A DNA stretch of 64,000 nucleotides from Polyporus tsugae (GCA_024305745.1 JAHRBS010000013.1:310001-374000); one strand, 5' to 3'. Shown: positions 12,194 to 23,355, counted from the first letter of the stretch. Translations and numbers: made by a program. The notes: generated by a model from the letters alone, not told the origin.

Positions 12194-13634
12194 ATGACCT
12201 CCCTGATACTACCGGTACGTGACTTCATCCTCGTTCGTGCCTCTTCGACTGAGATTAGGTTAGGGCCCGCACGCGAGCCTATGTATGCGCGCCCTATCTC
12301 CACCATCCCGAGCCAGCCGCACGTCAACGAAGATTTTCTCCCTCCCTCTGTTACAAACCACATCGAGGGGAACGCGAACGCGGGTGGCGTCCAGCTCGTG
12401 GCCAACTCCGTTCCTGAAGACCAACTCCCAGGGTCATTCAGCTCATGGCTATATTCCGTCGATGTCTCTGTATATCAAGACACTGATGGGACCTTCACGT
12501 ATGCGACGCTCACACCCGCTCGCGGAGATCCGTCGGACTCGGAGAAACCCTCCGGGTGTCTCGAGTCGTTAATCCAGAGAGGCTACTTCGCTTCTGTCAC
12601 CGACGTCGTGTTGCTCTTCGACGATCGGACCACTCCTCATCTCCACCACCACCAGGCGTACGTCACATACTGGCAGAGCGGCGGGGACGCGGCGTTACGA
12701 CCGAACTGGCAGGCAATGGGGGACGCTGTGAACTTGTGCAAGGCACTTGGCAGGCAGTTACACACCGTGACGATCCGGATGTGCCTGCCCGAGTTGACGT
12801 TCCCCATTATCCCCTCGCTCTGCATCCGTATCCGTCAACACTGCCCAAACTTGCAAAAGGTCGAGATCGAGGACACCCTGTGCGAAATGTTCCAGGACCT
12901 GTGCGTAGACCCAAACTTGGTATGTTTATTTACATGCTTCCTGCCGTCCCGCTCTGATGTTGTTATTAGCTCCAAAGTTTCCGCCGGCTCGCAAATGAAG
13001 GATGCGTCTTTTATTCTCATTCATGCCTCCGTCGTCCAGAGGGCAGGGCCTTCGCGTCGATTGAGCTCGAGAAGCGACCCTTCGAACAGTGGGCCAGGTA
13101 CTTCCCGAGCGAGTCCTGGGAATGTGGCGACGCCTATGAGGTACCCGTTTCCTCCTCTACACGTGCCGCGTCGGTGACGAAGGTTCTGTCCAGTTCAATG
13201 CAACGCGTTATCTCTACAAGCCCTCGGACCGCGAGGATTGCGTGTTCGAAGTCTCGGTGGCTGAAGACGCCGCCGACCCTACTTCCGCGCGCGGGTCGCA
13301 AGGTCCTCATGCGAAGGAATCGGACTTTCTCTGCGAACTCGCCGCAAAGATATTCCCATGCATCGACTCGGAGCGGGACCTGTCCAAGTACCAGGTCGGC
13401 ATTCGAGTCGGTGGTAAATGGAAGGAACAAAAGGGTCAGGAAGGAATGGACAAGGATGGGCTGGCTGGAACGATCGGACTCTGCCTCTCCAAGTCCGTGT
13501 ACGCGCACGCAAAACGCCCTGTATCGTCGCGTCGCGTCACGGCGGCCGTCGCCGCGCTCGCCGCGAGCGCGTTCCACTGCCTGGCAGTAAGCAGTCGGAC
13601 GTCGTGCATGGGGCACAGTCACAGTAATGCATAA
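12194..13634 (+). CDS. unrecognised protein, shorter paralogue of the 2.9-5.5 kb gene
   Basis: Three exons join in frame: 12194-12919, 12970-13140 and 13194-13634 (introns GTATGT..ATTAG and GTACCC..TCCAG), giving about 445 residues. Around residues 95-240 it carries DVVLLFDDRTT, MCLPELTFPIIPSLCIRIRQ and VEIEDTLCEMF. The second exon carries LQSFRRLANEGCVFY and ASIELEKRPFEQWARYF. The third carries ESDFLCELAAKIFPCI and KYQVGIRVGGKW. Each block has a counterpart in the minus-strand gene at 2899-5539, with both introns at equivalent positions. It lacks that protein's long acidic C-terminal region. The first in-frame ATG is used as start; an extra upstream exon is possible. The function is unknown. 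Confidence 0.55.
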
Positions 13635-13839
13635 TCAGGCTGTAAGGCCGCGAATAGCGTCATATATAGTAGAACCTGCGTTGCCGTACATACCCGCTCT
13701 ACATTCATCACGAAGCGAACCGCGGTTGGCATCGTGGGTGTGGAGGAGGAAGCAGTGAGCACGCTGTGGGCTGAAGCTGAGGGCTCCCCGCTCCGGATCC
13801 ACGTGGCCAACGTCGTTGTAGAATCTCCTCCAAGTCATC

Positions 13840-13985
13840 TTTGCCTCCGCCCCTGACATCTAGCCCTCCAAAACCGCTCCCAAACATATCGGACGACGAA
13901 AGCAGAAATATTGAACAGGTTCTTAAGGTGCTGAATGCACGCAAGGGGAATATCTTGCCTCTGAAGACGTTGGAATCAGGACAAT
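13840..13985 (+). pseudogene. ArfGAP first-exon fragment
   Basis: This stretch copies the end of the 5' untranslated region, exon 1 and the start of intron 1 of the ArfGAP gene at 19352. It reads ISDDESRNIEQVLKVLNARK where the gene reads [20 protein letters not shown], followed by GGGGAA and then ..CTGAAGACGTTGG against intron sequence ..CTGATGACGCTGG. The start codon is lost (ATA) and no further ArfGAP sequence follows. The copy ends about 35 bp before the duplicated SDR module begins near 14022. Confidence 0.75.
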
Positions 13986-14088
13986 CCAACGCAACCCTCT
14001 GTGAGCGTCATTTCACAATACATATAGGTGGAGCAGGAGTCGGAGGCCACACTGGCGTGAGTTGTCCTTTCAACTCTCCGTCCCAACA

Positions 14089-15136
14089 ATGACCACGTCT
14101 GATATCACTCCCAGAGTCTGGTTCAGTACGCCTCCGTCTACTTGCCTCCACTCTGTGCCTCACCATCCCTCTTTCAGTCACAGGCACTTCCACCGGCTTA
14201 GGACGCGCCGTCGCCGAGATCGCCCTCGAGAAGGGCGAGATCGTCGTCGCGACCGCCCATCGACCTAGCACCCTGGACGATCTCGCGCAACAGCACCCCA
14301 AGGAACGCCTCCTCATCCTGCCACTGGACGTCACGCAGCGGGATCAAGTCGTGGATGCCTTCGCCAAAGCCACACGCACATTCGGATGCATCGACATAGT
14401 CTTCAACAACGCAGGCCTTGGGGATGTCGGGGAGTTCGAAGGGATGGAGGAGCCAAAGGCGTGCGGCGCTATCCTTGAGACGAACTTCTGGGGCGCTGTG
14501 AGCGTCACGAAGGAGGCCGTGAAATGCTTCCGTAAGAGCAACGCACCCGGGGTAGGCGGGCGGCTGCTCCAGATGTCGTCGTACCTAGGACTCGTCGGGC
14601 TGCCCACACTCTCCTTCTATTGCGCGTCCAAGTTTGGTATGTCGTCTCCTTGCCACGGTGCAACAGTAGGGTTCATCGAGGTCTTCCTTTCGTCTGTAGC
14701 GCTGGAGGGAGCATCTGAAACGCTCGCAGCAGAGCTGGACCCCGCGTGGAATATCAAGGTGCGACACAGCTCGTCTTTGATTCTGCTCGCGAAGCCCAAG
14801 CTCACCATCGCCTCTCTGAACTAGATTACGATCATCGAGCCTGGATGGATCCGCACCGCCGGCTCCGCGAAGGGGACCTGGTCGCCAGAACACCCTGCGT
14901 ACCAAAACCCAGACCTCCCCACCACGCACGTCCGCAGTGTCAGATGGGACGAGGTCACGGCTTGGAAGGACGCGAAGCGGAGTGTGGAAGTGTTCTACAA
15001 GATTGCGTGCGTGCCGAACCCGCCTCTGCACTTCGTGGTAGGCAAGGACGCCATAGAGGCTACGAGGAAGAAGATTGCTGCCCTGATCGCGGATATCGAC
15101 GCCTACGAAGCGTTTTCTGAGGGGCTGGAGGAATAA
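14089..15136 (+). CDS. type-I short-chain dehydrogenase/reductase, intact
   Basis: An NAD(P)-dependent oxidoreductase of the classical SDR family, about 288 residues. Exons are 14089-14125, 14178-14636, 14700-14758 and 14825-15136, all in frame. The N terminus RVWF is joined by splicing to ITGTSTGLGR, the nucleotide-binding glycine motif. The Asn motif is in VFNNAGLGD, and the active site is Ser in LLQMSSYLGLVG with YCASK (Tyr and Lys). The C-terminal half has EPGWIRTAGSAKGTWSPEHP, as in the fungal family of uncharacterised SDRs close to retinol-dehydrogenase-like or ketoreductase types. The substrate is unknown. A near twin lies inverted at 38137-39206; this copy has one extra codon in exon 2. 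Three 3'-end fragments of this type are scattered in the window. Confidence 0.85.
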
Positions 15137-15689
15137 TTACTCCTGAATATCGGGTAATGGCCTGCGAGGCTCGGGGTGAGCTGCATGTGCGATTGCGTGG
15201 TGTCTGGGTGTGGACTTGCCTAGGTTTGCCCTCATGTAATATCCAGTGCTATTTGCGACGACTTCACCCAGCTTGAAAGCCCTGCCATTGCGGCGCAGCC
15301 TTCTCCTCCCGATCACAAGTCGGCTACCAAGCTCCCGGTTCACATTTCACAAATTCATCGTCTAGCCTATGGGAGAAGTTTGCAATGACAAGGCGCACGA
15401 CACATGGGTGCCATTGCCCATCGCTGACACTGACAGCTCGGAGTTACGGGTGGATCGGTATCCATGGCAGACAGTCTGAGGGGCGATCGAAGGGGACGAC
15501 TGGAGAGGAACTTTTTGGGAGGATGGCACGAATACGCGTACGTGTTCACGTGCGCATTTCTTTCTCGGATAGTCTCCAGAGATAGAAGAGCCAGCATCCG
15601 ACGCCTCGGGGTCGAAACTAGGTATAAATGAGAGGGACCTGAGGCTGACAAGATGTAACACACAGATCCCGGCCTTTCCATTGTCGCGA
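15137..15689. repeat. spacer shared between duplicated modules
   Basis: No gene is seen. The stretch matches the complement of 37540-38130, base for base over long runs, including a TATAAAT at about 15625 that corresponds to the TATA element upstream of the type-II SDR at 37521. Conservation of this spacer shows that the module duplicated as one piece. Confidence 0.7.
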
Positions 15690-16660
15690 GTCTCCTACTT
15701 TAGGGCTCGTTCCGGTAATTACAATAACCTCGCTCTGTTTGATTCAGAGACTGAAGCTTCAATATTGTATTCACCGGTGCCACGCCCACTGGCTTTGGAC
15801 GGTGCATCGCAGAGGTCGTCCTCAGGAAGGGCGAGATCGCCATCACTACCGCCGCGACTGCCCCGAGACCCTCGTGCAGCCCGCCGCCCAATACTCCTTC
15901 GACCACCTGCTCGTTTTCAAGCTTGACGTCACCCAGCCGCAGGACATCGCCGACGCCTTCGCGAAGGCGAAGGACACGTTCGGCCGCATCGACGTCGTCA
16001 TGAACAACGCCGCGATCGCGGTCATGAGCGAGAATGAGGCGCACGGAAGTCGTGACGCGCCTATGTGTGAGCTGTTCGAGACCAACTTCTGGGGAGTGGC
16101 GAAGGTGATGGGCGAGAACGGTCCGGTTCTCAGTTAGGGAGGTGAATAGCCCCATCGGGGGACGTTTACTCCAGGTTTCGTCGATCACGGGTCTCATTGG
16201 CGGACCTGGACTTGCCTACTATTCGGCCCCCAAGCATTCTACAACGAGGATTCTTGTGTGCATTCGTGGTCGTTCGTTGCTGATGCTTGCCCTGGTGGAT
16301 GTAGCACTCGAGGGCCTCACTGAATCTCTGGCCTGTGAACTCGACCCATCATCAACTCAAACGAACGCGACAGGTTACCGGCCGGCTTCCATACCGAGGG
16401 TCAGGCGAAGACGACCTGGGCGCCGTCGCACCCCGCATACAGCAACCCTGACCTTCCGGCTACCCGCATGCGCAACGGATGGGGTACTTATGCTCCTCCA
16501 GGAGACGTCAACAAGGCGGTAGAGGTGATCTACAGGCTCGCGTCGGAGCCGGATCCTCCACTACGTCCCCTGCTTGGAGAAACCACCCATACGTACTGTA
16601 CGAGGCTTGCTGCCGATATGCAGATCGGAAGTACGCGTTATGGTCGGAAAACCTGAAAAG
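15690..16660 (+). pseudogene. type-II SDR pseudogene, copy A
   Basis: It corresponds to the SDR at 36476-37521 but is broken several times. The nucleotide-binding region is only partly readable. DVTQPQDIADAFAKAKDTFG and VDVVMNNAAIAVMSENEAHG follow in another frame, and an extra base before the ..FFREVNSP.. region leads to a stop (..GPVLS*). LLQVSSITGLIGGPGLAYYS resumes in a new frame, the splice donor after the YSAPKH region is altered, and the C-terminal part is split between frames (MRNGWGTYAPPGDVNKAVEV). It shares the extra-base lesion with copy B at 27383-28225. Confidence 0.8.
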
Positions 16661-16844
16661 GACGGGTTGTAAATCTAGTATGATTTTACGAAGCGCGTAA
16701 CCATACGCATACAAATGTATATCTCGATGTCTGGCGCCCGGGGTATTCTTGTTCCATCGTGGATGTCAACGGAGGTACATATGTAGAGTTTCAAAAAAAG
16801 AGGTGACTGATAAAGGACAAGTAAAACGACTTACGAGTCAGTCA

Positions 16845-16916
16845 TTCCGACACGGGGAATTGAACCCCGGGCTATCGCGTGAGAGGCGATAATGTTAGCC
16901 ACTACACCATATCGGA
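16845..16916 (-). tRNA. tRNA-Glu (anticodon CTC), copy A
   Basis: The complement folds as a full cloverleaf: acceptor TCCGATA pairs with TGTCGGA, the anticodon stem ATCGC/GCGAT closes the loop CTCTCAC with anticodon CTC, and the T arm is CCCGGGGTTCAATTCCCCG. The internal promoter B box GGTTCAATTCC fits consensus. A run of four T follows within 25 bases downstream, as expected for RNA polymerase III termination. There is no intron. The other copies are at 27156 and 36247. Confidence 0.93.
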
Positions 16917-17084
16917 TCAACAGTTTAGCGTAGTCTAGGTTTAATATTGGCAACTGAGAGACAGTGGTTGCTTCCCCGTTCCTCCTACCTCGACGCCTTC
17001 AATCCTGTCTCTTCAATCCTGCCGCCATCCTATATGCTGTCGGCCTCACTTTCCTTGCAAACATTGCTGAACCACTACCATGAT

Positions 17085-17555
17085 CCGTTTTATCTTCGTG
17101 CAGATGAGTCCCCGCTCAGAGTCGAGATTCGTACTGTCTCGGGGAGCTGACCGGACACACAAGAACCGTCAAGGAAAGACACGACTGTCCAAATGGTACG
17201 TCCCCTACGACGGCGAGGAGAAGGTCCGCGTTCCTTCCACACTCGATGTACAAACAAGGCCGGGCTCTAACGCGACGTATGGACGTGGATGCCCCAGGTG
17301 CGGCTGAGGGGAGAGGTGCACCGGTTAGTCGCGCCGAGGGATCAAAAATAACAGTCGAACTTTGTCGAGGTGCGTGAGGACTGTATGTGCGTTTGGAGAG
17401 GCTTATACCCATTTCGTCGTCGCAGTTCCGCAACCACAAGGTCGTATACCACCGCTACGCTGGCCTGTTCTTTTGCGTCTGCGTGGATGCGAACGACAAC
17501 GAACTTGCATACCTGGAGGCAATCCACCTATTCGTCTTCGTCGTCCATGGCGTTT
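17085..17555 (+). pseudogene. AP-2 sigma pseudogene, copy A, 3'-truncated
   Basis: It begins with codons for MIRFIFVQ, but the intron-1 donor GTGAGT has become [22 protein letters not shown] follows, then a region with in-frame damage (the YQSN codons read as a stop) and [14 protein letters not shown] and [13 protein letters not shown]. Sequence homology ends abruptly at about 17555, before the last two exons, where it joins the complement of an F-box gene piece. It cannot give a working adaptor subunit. The intact copy is at 26320-27075. Confidence 0.85.
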
Positions 17556-18000
17556 CTCGCAGTTTTGCATGACGAAGGTGATCCAGGGCCGCGATAACGT
17601 GTTGAATGACCGTCGCCGTGATGGTATGTCCAGGGATATCCCTAGTTGTGACAACGAGGTCAAATGAACCCAGCTCAATGATGGCGATGGCCCTGGGGGC
17701 ATTTGTACTATATTCATGAGAACAACTTGAATTCGTGCGAACAAGTACAACCAGCAATCACAAGATAATGAACACCAGAAATACCTACATTCCTCGTAGT
17801 TAAGAAAGTTGATAAAGACGAGGTCTGTAACAGTGTGCTTTGCTACCTCGCCAAGCAGTGTAAGCACATTTTCAGACACAGTGTGGTCAACGCCGACCTA
17901 ACGACAGCTGCAGTAAGCGGTGAGGACTCGAAAGTTTCGGTGACGATGGACTCACGACCAACGGCCTTAGATGCAGCTGTTGAGACTGACGTGCGGGTGT
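17556..18000 (-). pseudogene. internal fragment of the F-box/WD40 gene
   Basis: The complement carries TVSENVLTLLGEVAKHT-like sequence (SENVLTLLGEVAKHTVTDLV), then SWVHLTSLSQLGISLD and the intron sequences between them. These match 23880-24340 of the F-box/WD40 gene at 23356-25719 but are frameshifted. Neither the F-box start nor the WD40 part is present. It abuts the truncated AP-2 sigma copy on one side and an SDR 3' end on the other. Confidence 0.75.
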
Positions 18001-18044
18001 ATCGATGTGGAGACACAATGAACATTGACAGGTCTCTGATGACG

Positions 18045-18185
18045 TTCTAACTTGCGTGCGTTCCGAACCCGCCTCTACACTTCGTGGTCGGCAAGGACGC
18101 CATAGAGGCTACGAGGAAGAAGATCGCTGCCTTGACCGCAGATATCGACACCTACGAAGCGTTGTCTGAGGGGCTGGAGGAATAA
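18045..18185 (+). pseudogene. 3' end of a type-I SDR
   Basis: It encodes VPNPPLHFVVGKDAIEATRK followed by KIAALTADIDTYEALSEGLE E and a stop, nearly the same as the last 46 residues of the SDR at 14089-15136. Nothing upstream belongs to an SDR; it follows the F-box fragment directly. Confidence 0.85.
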
Positions 18186-19351
18186 ATGCTCACGAACTTC
18201 GGGCTGCGACACCAGGGACAGTGCAGCATTCTCCTTTAAAATCATCCATTGCAGGGTTGTATCATCAAAGAGTCGTCGGAGCAGAATACAAACAGTTTCG
18301 GAGTGTTCGTCTGTCGTGTGCGCCTTGCCACAGAGCGCGCGCAGTTGGGCGACGAAGAGGCACGTATCGAATGGACGGAGTTGATTGCTTCCTCGGGGTC
18401 TGGTCTGGGTATCCTCTCGAGCTCGACACGTTCAGGCTGCTTGAGGGAGTTAACCGCGTATGCGAAGGCCGACTCATAAAGAGAAGGGCATAGTCCGGAT
18501 TCCGTATACGGGTAACAGCCAATCGTGATGGGAGCCTTTGAGGCCTGTGCGGGATCCTACTGGGAACAACTCGCTCTCCGACTGTCTCCCCAGCTCTCTA
18601 CCACCGCACAGATGTATGCGTCGCGCCCTAGGTAAACAAAAGAAGCCATTGATGATGATCCCAAGGAGGACTCACGGCTAGTTAGCGTGTTGCACGCGAG
18701 CCGCTGAAGGTGGCACGGAGTGCGGACAACCTCTTCAGATGCGCAACTGGAAACGAAGGCCTGGTCAGATGCAGGCGGGAGGAATTTCAATGATTTTGCG
18801 TACCGGGCACAACAACATACCATTGGACGCAAGCAAGGAGGCGGTGTCTATGGGGTCTTAGGGCAGATGGGCGGGTGTCGTAACCCGCCTGGCCCGCATG
18901 GCACAAGTTGAATGCTATTGCCTACGAACTGGCAGACAGCAACATAGGCAGCCATTTCGCCCGAAGTAAATGACTACACACCTTGTCCGATATGTAACGG
19001 AGTTGGCAAGGCTCGCGTAGATCAAGTTCCCTGGAAAACAAGAACCTTGACCTCAGGGGAAACGATGTTCTTGGTCCTGATGCCTTGATACGGGTCGTGA
19101 TATCGCTTCATTGTAAAAGGGGTCTATGTGGTGGACATTACCAGGTGGGAGCTATGGGATGAGGATGGGGATGGTGGTTGACTGCGGGGTTGACGTTGAG
19201 CGCTCCCGCTTGGCACTGCCAATGGCAGTGGCAGCTCCACGTGTCCCACGACTTGGACCGGATCTGAAATCTCTTGCCGCCGCCAACTCTCATCCTCCTT
19301 CATCTTTGCCTTCGCTCCTCACATCCAACCCTCAAAAACCCTTCAGCAGAC
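18186..19351. other. no gene recognised; promoter side of the ArfGAP gene
   Basis: Open frames of 60 to 90 codons occur on both strands, without recognisable domains. The last 150 bases (from about 19200) are C/T-rich, as is common before fungal start codons, and part of this sequence is copied at 13770-13850. Confidence 0.4.
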
Positions 19352-21127
19352 ATGTCGGACCCCACGAAAGCCCAGTCGGAGCAGGTGTTCAAGGTGCTCA
19401 AGGCACAGAAGGGGAACAAGGTGTGTCTGATGACGCTGGATGACACCGAGGTCCGAATGTGATGAACGGTTGCGGACAGATGTGCTTCGATTGCCAGGCT
19501 CGTAATCCGACCTGGTCGAGCGTAACGTTTGGCGTGTACATCTGCTTGGACTGTTCAAGTATACATCGGAACATGGGCGTGCATATAAGCTTCGTCAGGT
19601 GAGTCGCATTATTTGGCACGGCTGCGCGGGCAGATATACTCGGAGGGCTTGGAGGTGGTGGTGCACCCGTGGTGCACCCCATGGTCTGAACTGGTTGTCA
19701 TGGCGTACTAAACAATATATAAAGATCCACGAACTTGGACAGCTGGCAGCTGAACCAACTTCGTACAATGAAAGTGGGAGGCAACGCATCGGCAACAGAC
19801 TTTTTCAACAAGCACGGCGGTTCTGCACTCCTCAACGACTCTGACTCCAAGAAGAAGTACTCAAGCCGCGTTGCCGAACTCTATAAGGAGGAGCTTGCGC
19901 GCCGTGTCAAGGAAGATACTGCCAAGTGAGTACTACATGTTGCTTCTCCAGGGATGTAGTGCGAGCGCAATCCCAGGTCCCCCGACAAAGTGATTGTGGA
20001 GGGCGCGGAGGCTGCTGTTACACCTGCCGCGGAAGCCGGCGATGACGACTTCTTCTCGTCGTGGGACAAGCCGGCTTCCAAGTCTTCCCCTGCCGCGTCG
20101 TCCAAGCCCTCTTCACCCCCGATAATTGGCAAGTCTGCCAGCGTTGGCAACGCTCCTCGCACAGTCAGCTCCGCATCCCTCCGTTCCACCTCTACCTCCT
20201 CCCTCGGGTCCTCGAAGCCAGCTTCGAAGCTCGGTGCTTCCCGCTTGAACTCGTCTGCTTCCTCCGTCACGAACTCTGCGTCGGCCGCGTCCAAGAAGTC
20301 GAAGCTCGGTGGTTTGGGTGCGAGGAAGGCCGCTGCCCCTGTTGATTTCGAGGAGGCGGAGCGCAAGGCTGCGGAGGAGGCTGAGCGTATACGTCAGCTG
20401 GGCTACGACCGCGAACGGGAGAAAGCCGAGGAGGAAGAGCGTAAACGTCTTGCTGCCGAGCAGGCCGCTGCGAACAAGGCGAAGTTACCATCGGTGACTA
20501 AGTCCACTCCGGTTGCTGTAACCACGGTCGCCGCACCAAAGGGCAATGCGCAAGATATGGAGCGGTTGGGCATGGGCTTCAAGCGCCTTGGGTTTGGTGC
20601 AGTTCCTGCGGCGGCAGCGTCTACGAGGTGTGTTTATCGCGCTTGCGCTGCCGAGAACAATCCTGAAGGTCTGCACACATAGCGCGGCGGCTTCGGAGGA
20701 TGCGCCGACGTTCGCCCGCGAGAAGTTCGGCAGCCAGAAGGCGATCTCGTCCGACATGTACTTCGGGCGTAACTCTTACGACCCGCAGGCGGTCGCGGAG
20801 GCGCAAACGCGGCTCCAGTCGTTCCAGGGCGCGCAGTCGATCTCCTCGAACCAGTACTTTGGCAGGGAAGATGAGGAGGTCTCTGGTGCTGGACACCCGG
20901 TGGACGGTGGCCTCCTCGGGGACGGTACGCTTGCGGGCCTGGAGGTCGCGGCGAGAGATGCAGTCTCGCGTGTGCTCGCGAACCCCGACGTACAGAACGC
21001 CGCGGAGAGCATCCGCCAGGGTGCAATGAAGGTACGTCTTCCCTCCTCGGTCATCTCGCTTCTTCTCTCCGTTGATGTCACGATTGTGTAGCTTTCCGAC
21101 TACCTCGCACAGATGTCCGAGCGGTAG
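19352..21127 (+). CDS. ArfGAP of the Glo3 / ArfGAP2-3 type
   Basis: A GTPase-activating protein for Arf, acting in COPI vesicle traffic at the Golgi. Six exons join in frame: 19352-19420, 19480-19598, 19725-19925, 19977-20627, 20683-21031 and 21092-21127, about 474 residues. The start [20 protein letters not shown] leads into the zinc finger [20 protein letters not shown] with the second CxxC in CLDCSS, followed by the catalytic-finger arginine in [15 protein letters not shown] Ser/Ala-rich linker and a charged segment ([18 protein letters not shown]) follow. The C-terminal repeats [14 protein letters not shown] and [12 protein letters not shown] are the Glo3-type motif. Intron phases restore each codon exactly. 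A broken copy of exon 1 lies at 13840-13985. Confidence 0.93.
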
Positions 21128-21976
21128 TCTATTGCTCGGGTTGTGTTGACGGACGTTTCGACGATCGCTCCGGGACGACTAGAGGGGAAAGGTTGGGTGC
21201 TGTTTTTCGAACATATCTTTTTCATGCGCATTGCAACGGGGATAGCTTCGGCTGTACATTTCGTCTTGTATCTCCGACCTTCTGGTTATTTATTATCTCA
21301 GATTGGACGTGTGTGGTGGGAATGCCCTCACGCGACTCCGAGTTACAGGCAACACTGGCGCATAATCGCAACATATGGTGCGTTCCCCGTTATGTCACTC
21401 TGCGGCCGTTTTGCGTTGAACACGGTGGACAGGGTCGGGCATATGTGCGGGGCTCAACGTGGGTAGCCCAATTGCATCACGACATTCACCCTCTTGGCGG
21501 ATTGAGTTCGGCACAACGTCGGGAGCGCTGTCTGTCTCACGTTCTTGCGCTTCACCGCCAACGGTCAGCGAACATCGTCGGGATGACGATCGAGGCTGCT
21601 AACGTTAGCCAACGCAATACACCTCAGCATCACATGGCGTGATACGATGCTGCGACTCTGGTGTTCGCATGCTTCTTTCTCGCCTTAATGCTAACGGCGC
21701 ATCTTCCGCAGTGTGCCCATGCCCTTCGCGTGGATGTTCAACGGGATATTATCCGACGCTGCTCCTCGTCGAGTCGTGTCCCTTTTTCCGACGTCCATCC
21801 CCCTTACGGCTTGGGGTGCTTCGTGCTCCGAGCTTCGGGTCTTCGATCCTTCAATGTAACATCAACTCGGAGTCTCGGCGAGGTATAAAAGACCAAAGAT
21901 CCGTCGGTCTGGATGAATCACTCAAGGTCACTTGCGTCCGGTTCCCGTCATCTCGTAGGTAATCCCTGCCGTCTAA
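21128..21976. other. intergenic, promoter of the GH12 gene
   Basis: I see no gene. Short open frames on the plus strand have no recognisable content. The 3' part contains the TATA element listed separately. Confidence 0.4.
21884..21890 (+). promoter_or_regulatory. TATA box of the GH12 gene
   Basis: TATAAAA stands 87 bases before the GH12 start codon at 21977. This spacing suits a fungal core promoter with a short 5' untranslated region, and it is consistent with a strongly regulated secreted-enzyme gene. Confidence 0.5.
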
Positions 21977-22915
21977 ATGCGCCTCTCCACTCTCGCCACT
22001 TTCGTCGCCGTCGCCGCCTCTGCGACGGCCCAGACCCTCACCGGCCAGTTCGACTGCATGCCTGCTGGCCAGTTCACGCTCTGTCAGAACCTCTGGGGCG
22101 AATGTACGTACTTCCTTCCCGTACAAACATCGTTTTACCATCCTTTCGAGGCTTTACTGAATTGCATTTTCTTCCAGCTGCCGGTGTCGGGGGCCAGAAC
22201 TCGACGCTCGTCAGCGCGAGCGGCAGCACAGTCTCGTGGCGCACACAGTGGCAGTGGCAGAACAACGAGAACAATGTGAAGAGCTACGCCAACGTCCTCA
22301 GCAACTCCGCCAAGGGCGTGCAGCTCTCCGCTCTGAAGTCAGCGCCGACCGCTTGGTCGTGGGTGTACGAGAGCGAGTCGTCCGGCATCCGTGCTGACGT
22401 GTCGTAAGCCAGCGATTCCTTCGTGCACCCTCGTTCGTTGTCTCGACAAATGCGTCTTCTGCCACAGCTACGACATCTGGACGGGCACCGCGTCGTCGGG
22501 CGACCCCGCGACGAAGGCTTCCTCGTACGAGATCATGATCTGGCTCTCTGGCCAGGGCGGCATCCAGCCCGTCGGCTCGCAGGTGCAGACAGGCATCAGC
22601 CTCGCCGGCCACACCTGGAACCTGTGGAAGGGCCCGAACGCGAACTGGCAGGTGCTCTCGTTCGTGAGCCAGGACGGGGACATCACGAACTTCAACGCGG
22701 ACCTCAAGGAGTTCTTCGACTACATCGTCCAGAACCAGGGCGTGTCGTCGTCTCAGGTGAGCAGTTCGTGCGTCGGAGTACGGGGAGAAGGTGCCAGGTG
22801 CTTACAAGGGGCGACTCGATGGCAGTACGTGCAAGCGATCCAGACGGGGACGGAGCCTTTCACGGGCAGCGCGAGCTTGTTTACGCAGAGCTACAGCGTT
22901 GCGCTCAACCAGTGA
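21977..22915 (+). CDS. secreted endoglucanase, glycoside hydrolase family 12
   Basis: Hydrolyses beta-1,4-glucan (cellulose or xyloglucan) outside the cell. Exons 21977-22103, 22178-22403, 22468-22756 and 22826-22915 join in frame to give 243 residues, the usual GH12 length without a binding module. A signal peptide (MRLSTLATFVAVAASATAQ) is followed by FTLCQNLWG, the family's N-terminal strand. SYDIWTG, EIMIWLSGQGGIQPVG (the catalytic nucleophile Glu lies in this EIMIW block) and TWNLWKGPN follow. The acid/base Glu is expected in the C-terminal QTGTEPFTG. The exon borders match those of the second GH12 gene at 53095. Wood- or litter-decay lifestyle is inferred from such genes. Confidence 0.92.
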
Positions 22916-23355
22916 GCGAAGAGGGCTGGCGGTATTAGAGGACTTGTGCGTATTCTGTATCTATCTATATCAGAACGTGTTCCGCCACGTATCGGGACTG
23001 GGGTGTTATGCTGTTCTGTGCCGTTACACCTCAGTTGCGTTTCCGCCGCTGAACATTGGGCTAACAGCTGCAACGTGGAGACGGGGAGTGTCTACTCTGT
23101 CCGAACATCGGCTTCCGTCGGCTGTTGTTCGTCAGATCTATTCAATGTTTGATTGGGTCCCCGACTTCCTCACCAATGTATACTTATACTTAGTGTGGAC
23201 GAAACGGTGCCTCTTGTCCACCACGTGTTATTCGCGTTGGACCCCGGTATCCCGATTACGACCAAGCCCGAATCCTAGGAACACAGCCCTTTGAGGAATT
23301 CCGTCCCCTTTCCTCCGTCGTTTCACTCCCTCCACCCGCCTTGAACTCTTCCGCC
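22916..23355. other. intergenic, nothing recognised
   Basis: This separates the GH12 3' end from the F-box/WD40 start. The last 60 bases are C/T-rich, typical of a fungal 5' leader. Confidence 0.4.

Larger units (their letters stand above)
14022..17555 (+). repeat. duplicated module, copy A (inverted relative to copy C)
   Basis: This block contains type-I SDR, spacer, type-II SDR pseudogene, tRNA-Glu (minus) and AP-2 sigma pseudogene. The whole order, including the spacer at 15140-15650, recurs as the reverse complement at about 35690-39290. Introns and intergenic DNA are shared, so the duplication was at DNA level. Similarity begins near the promoter of the type-I SDR (ATATAGGTGGA at about 14030, matching the complement of 39280-39290). 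Confidence 0.8.

Noticed and set aside
15690..18185. Processed (retro-copied) pseudogenes
   Set aside because: Introns, spacers, a tRNA gene and flanks are kept in the copies, and no poly-A tract is present at their ends.
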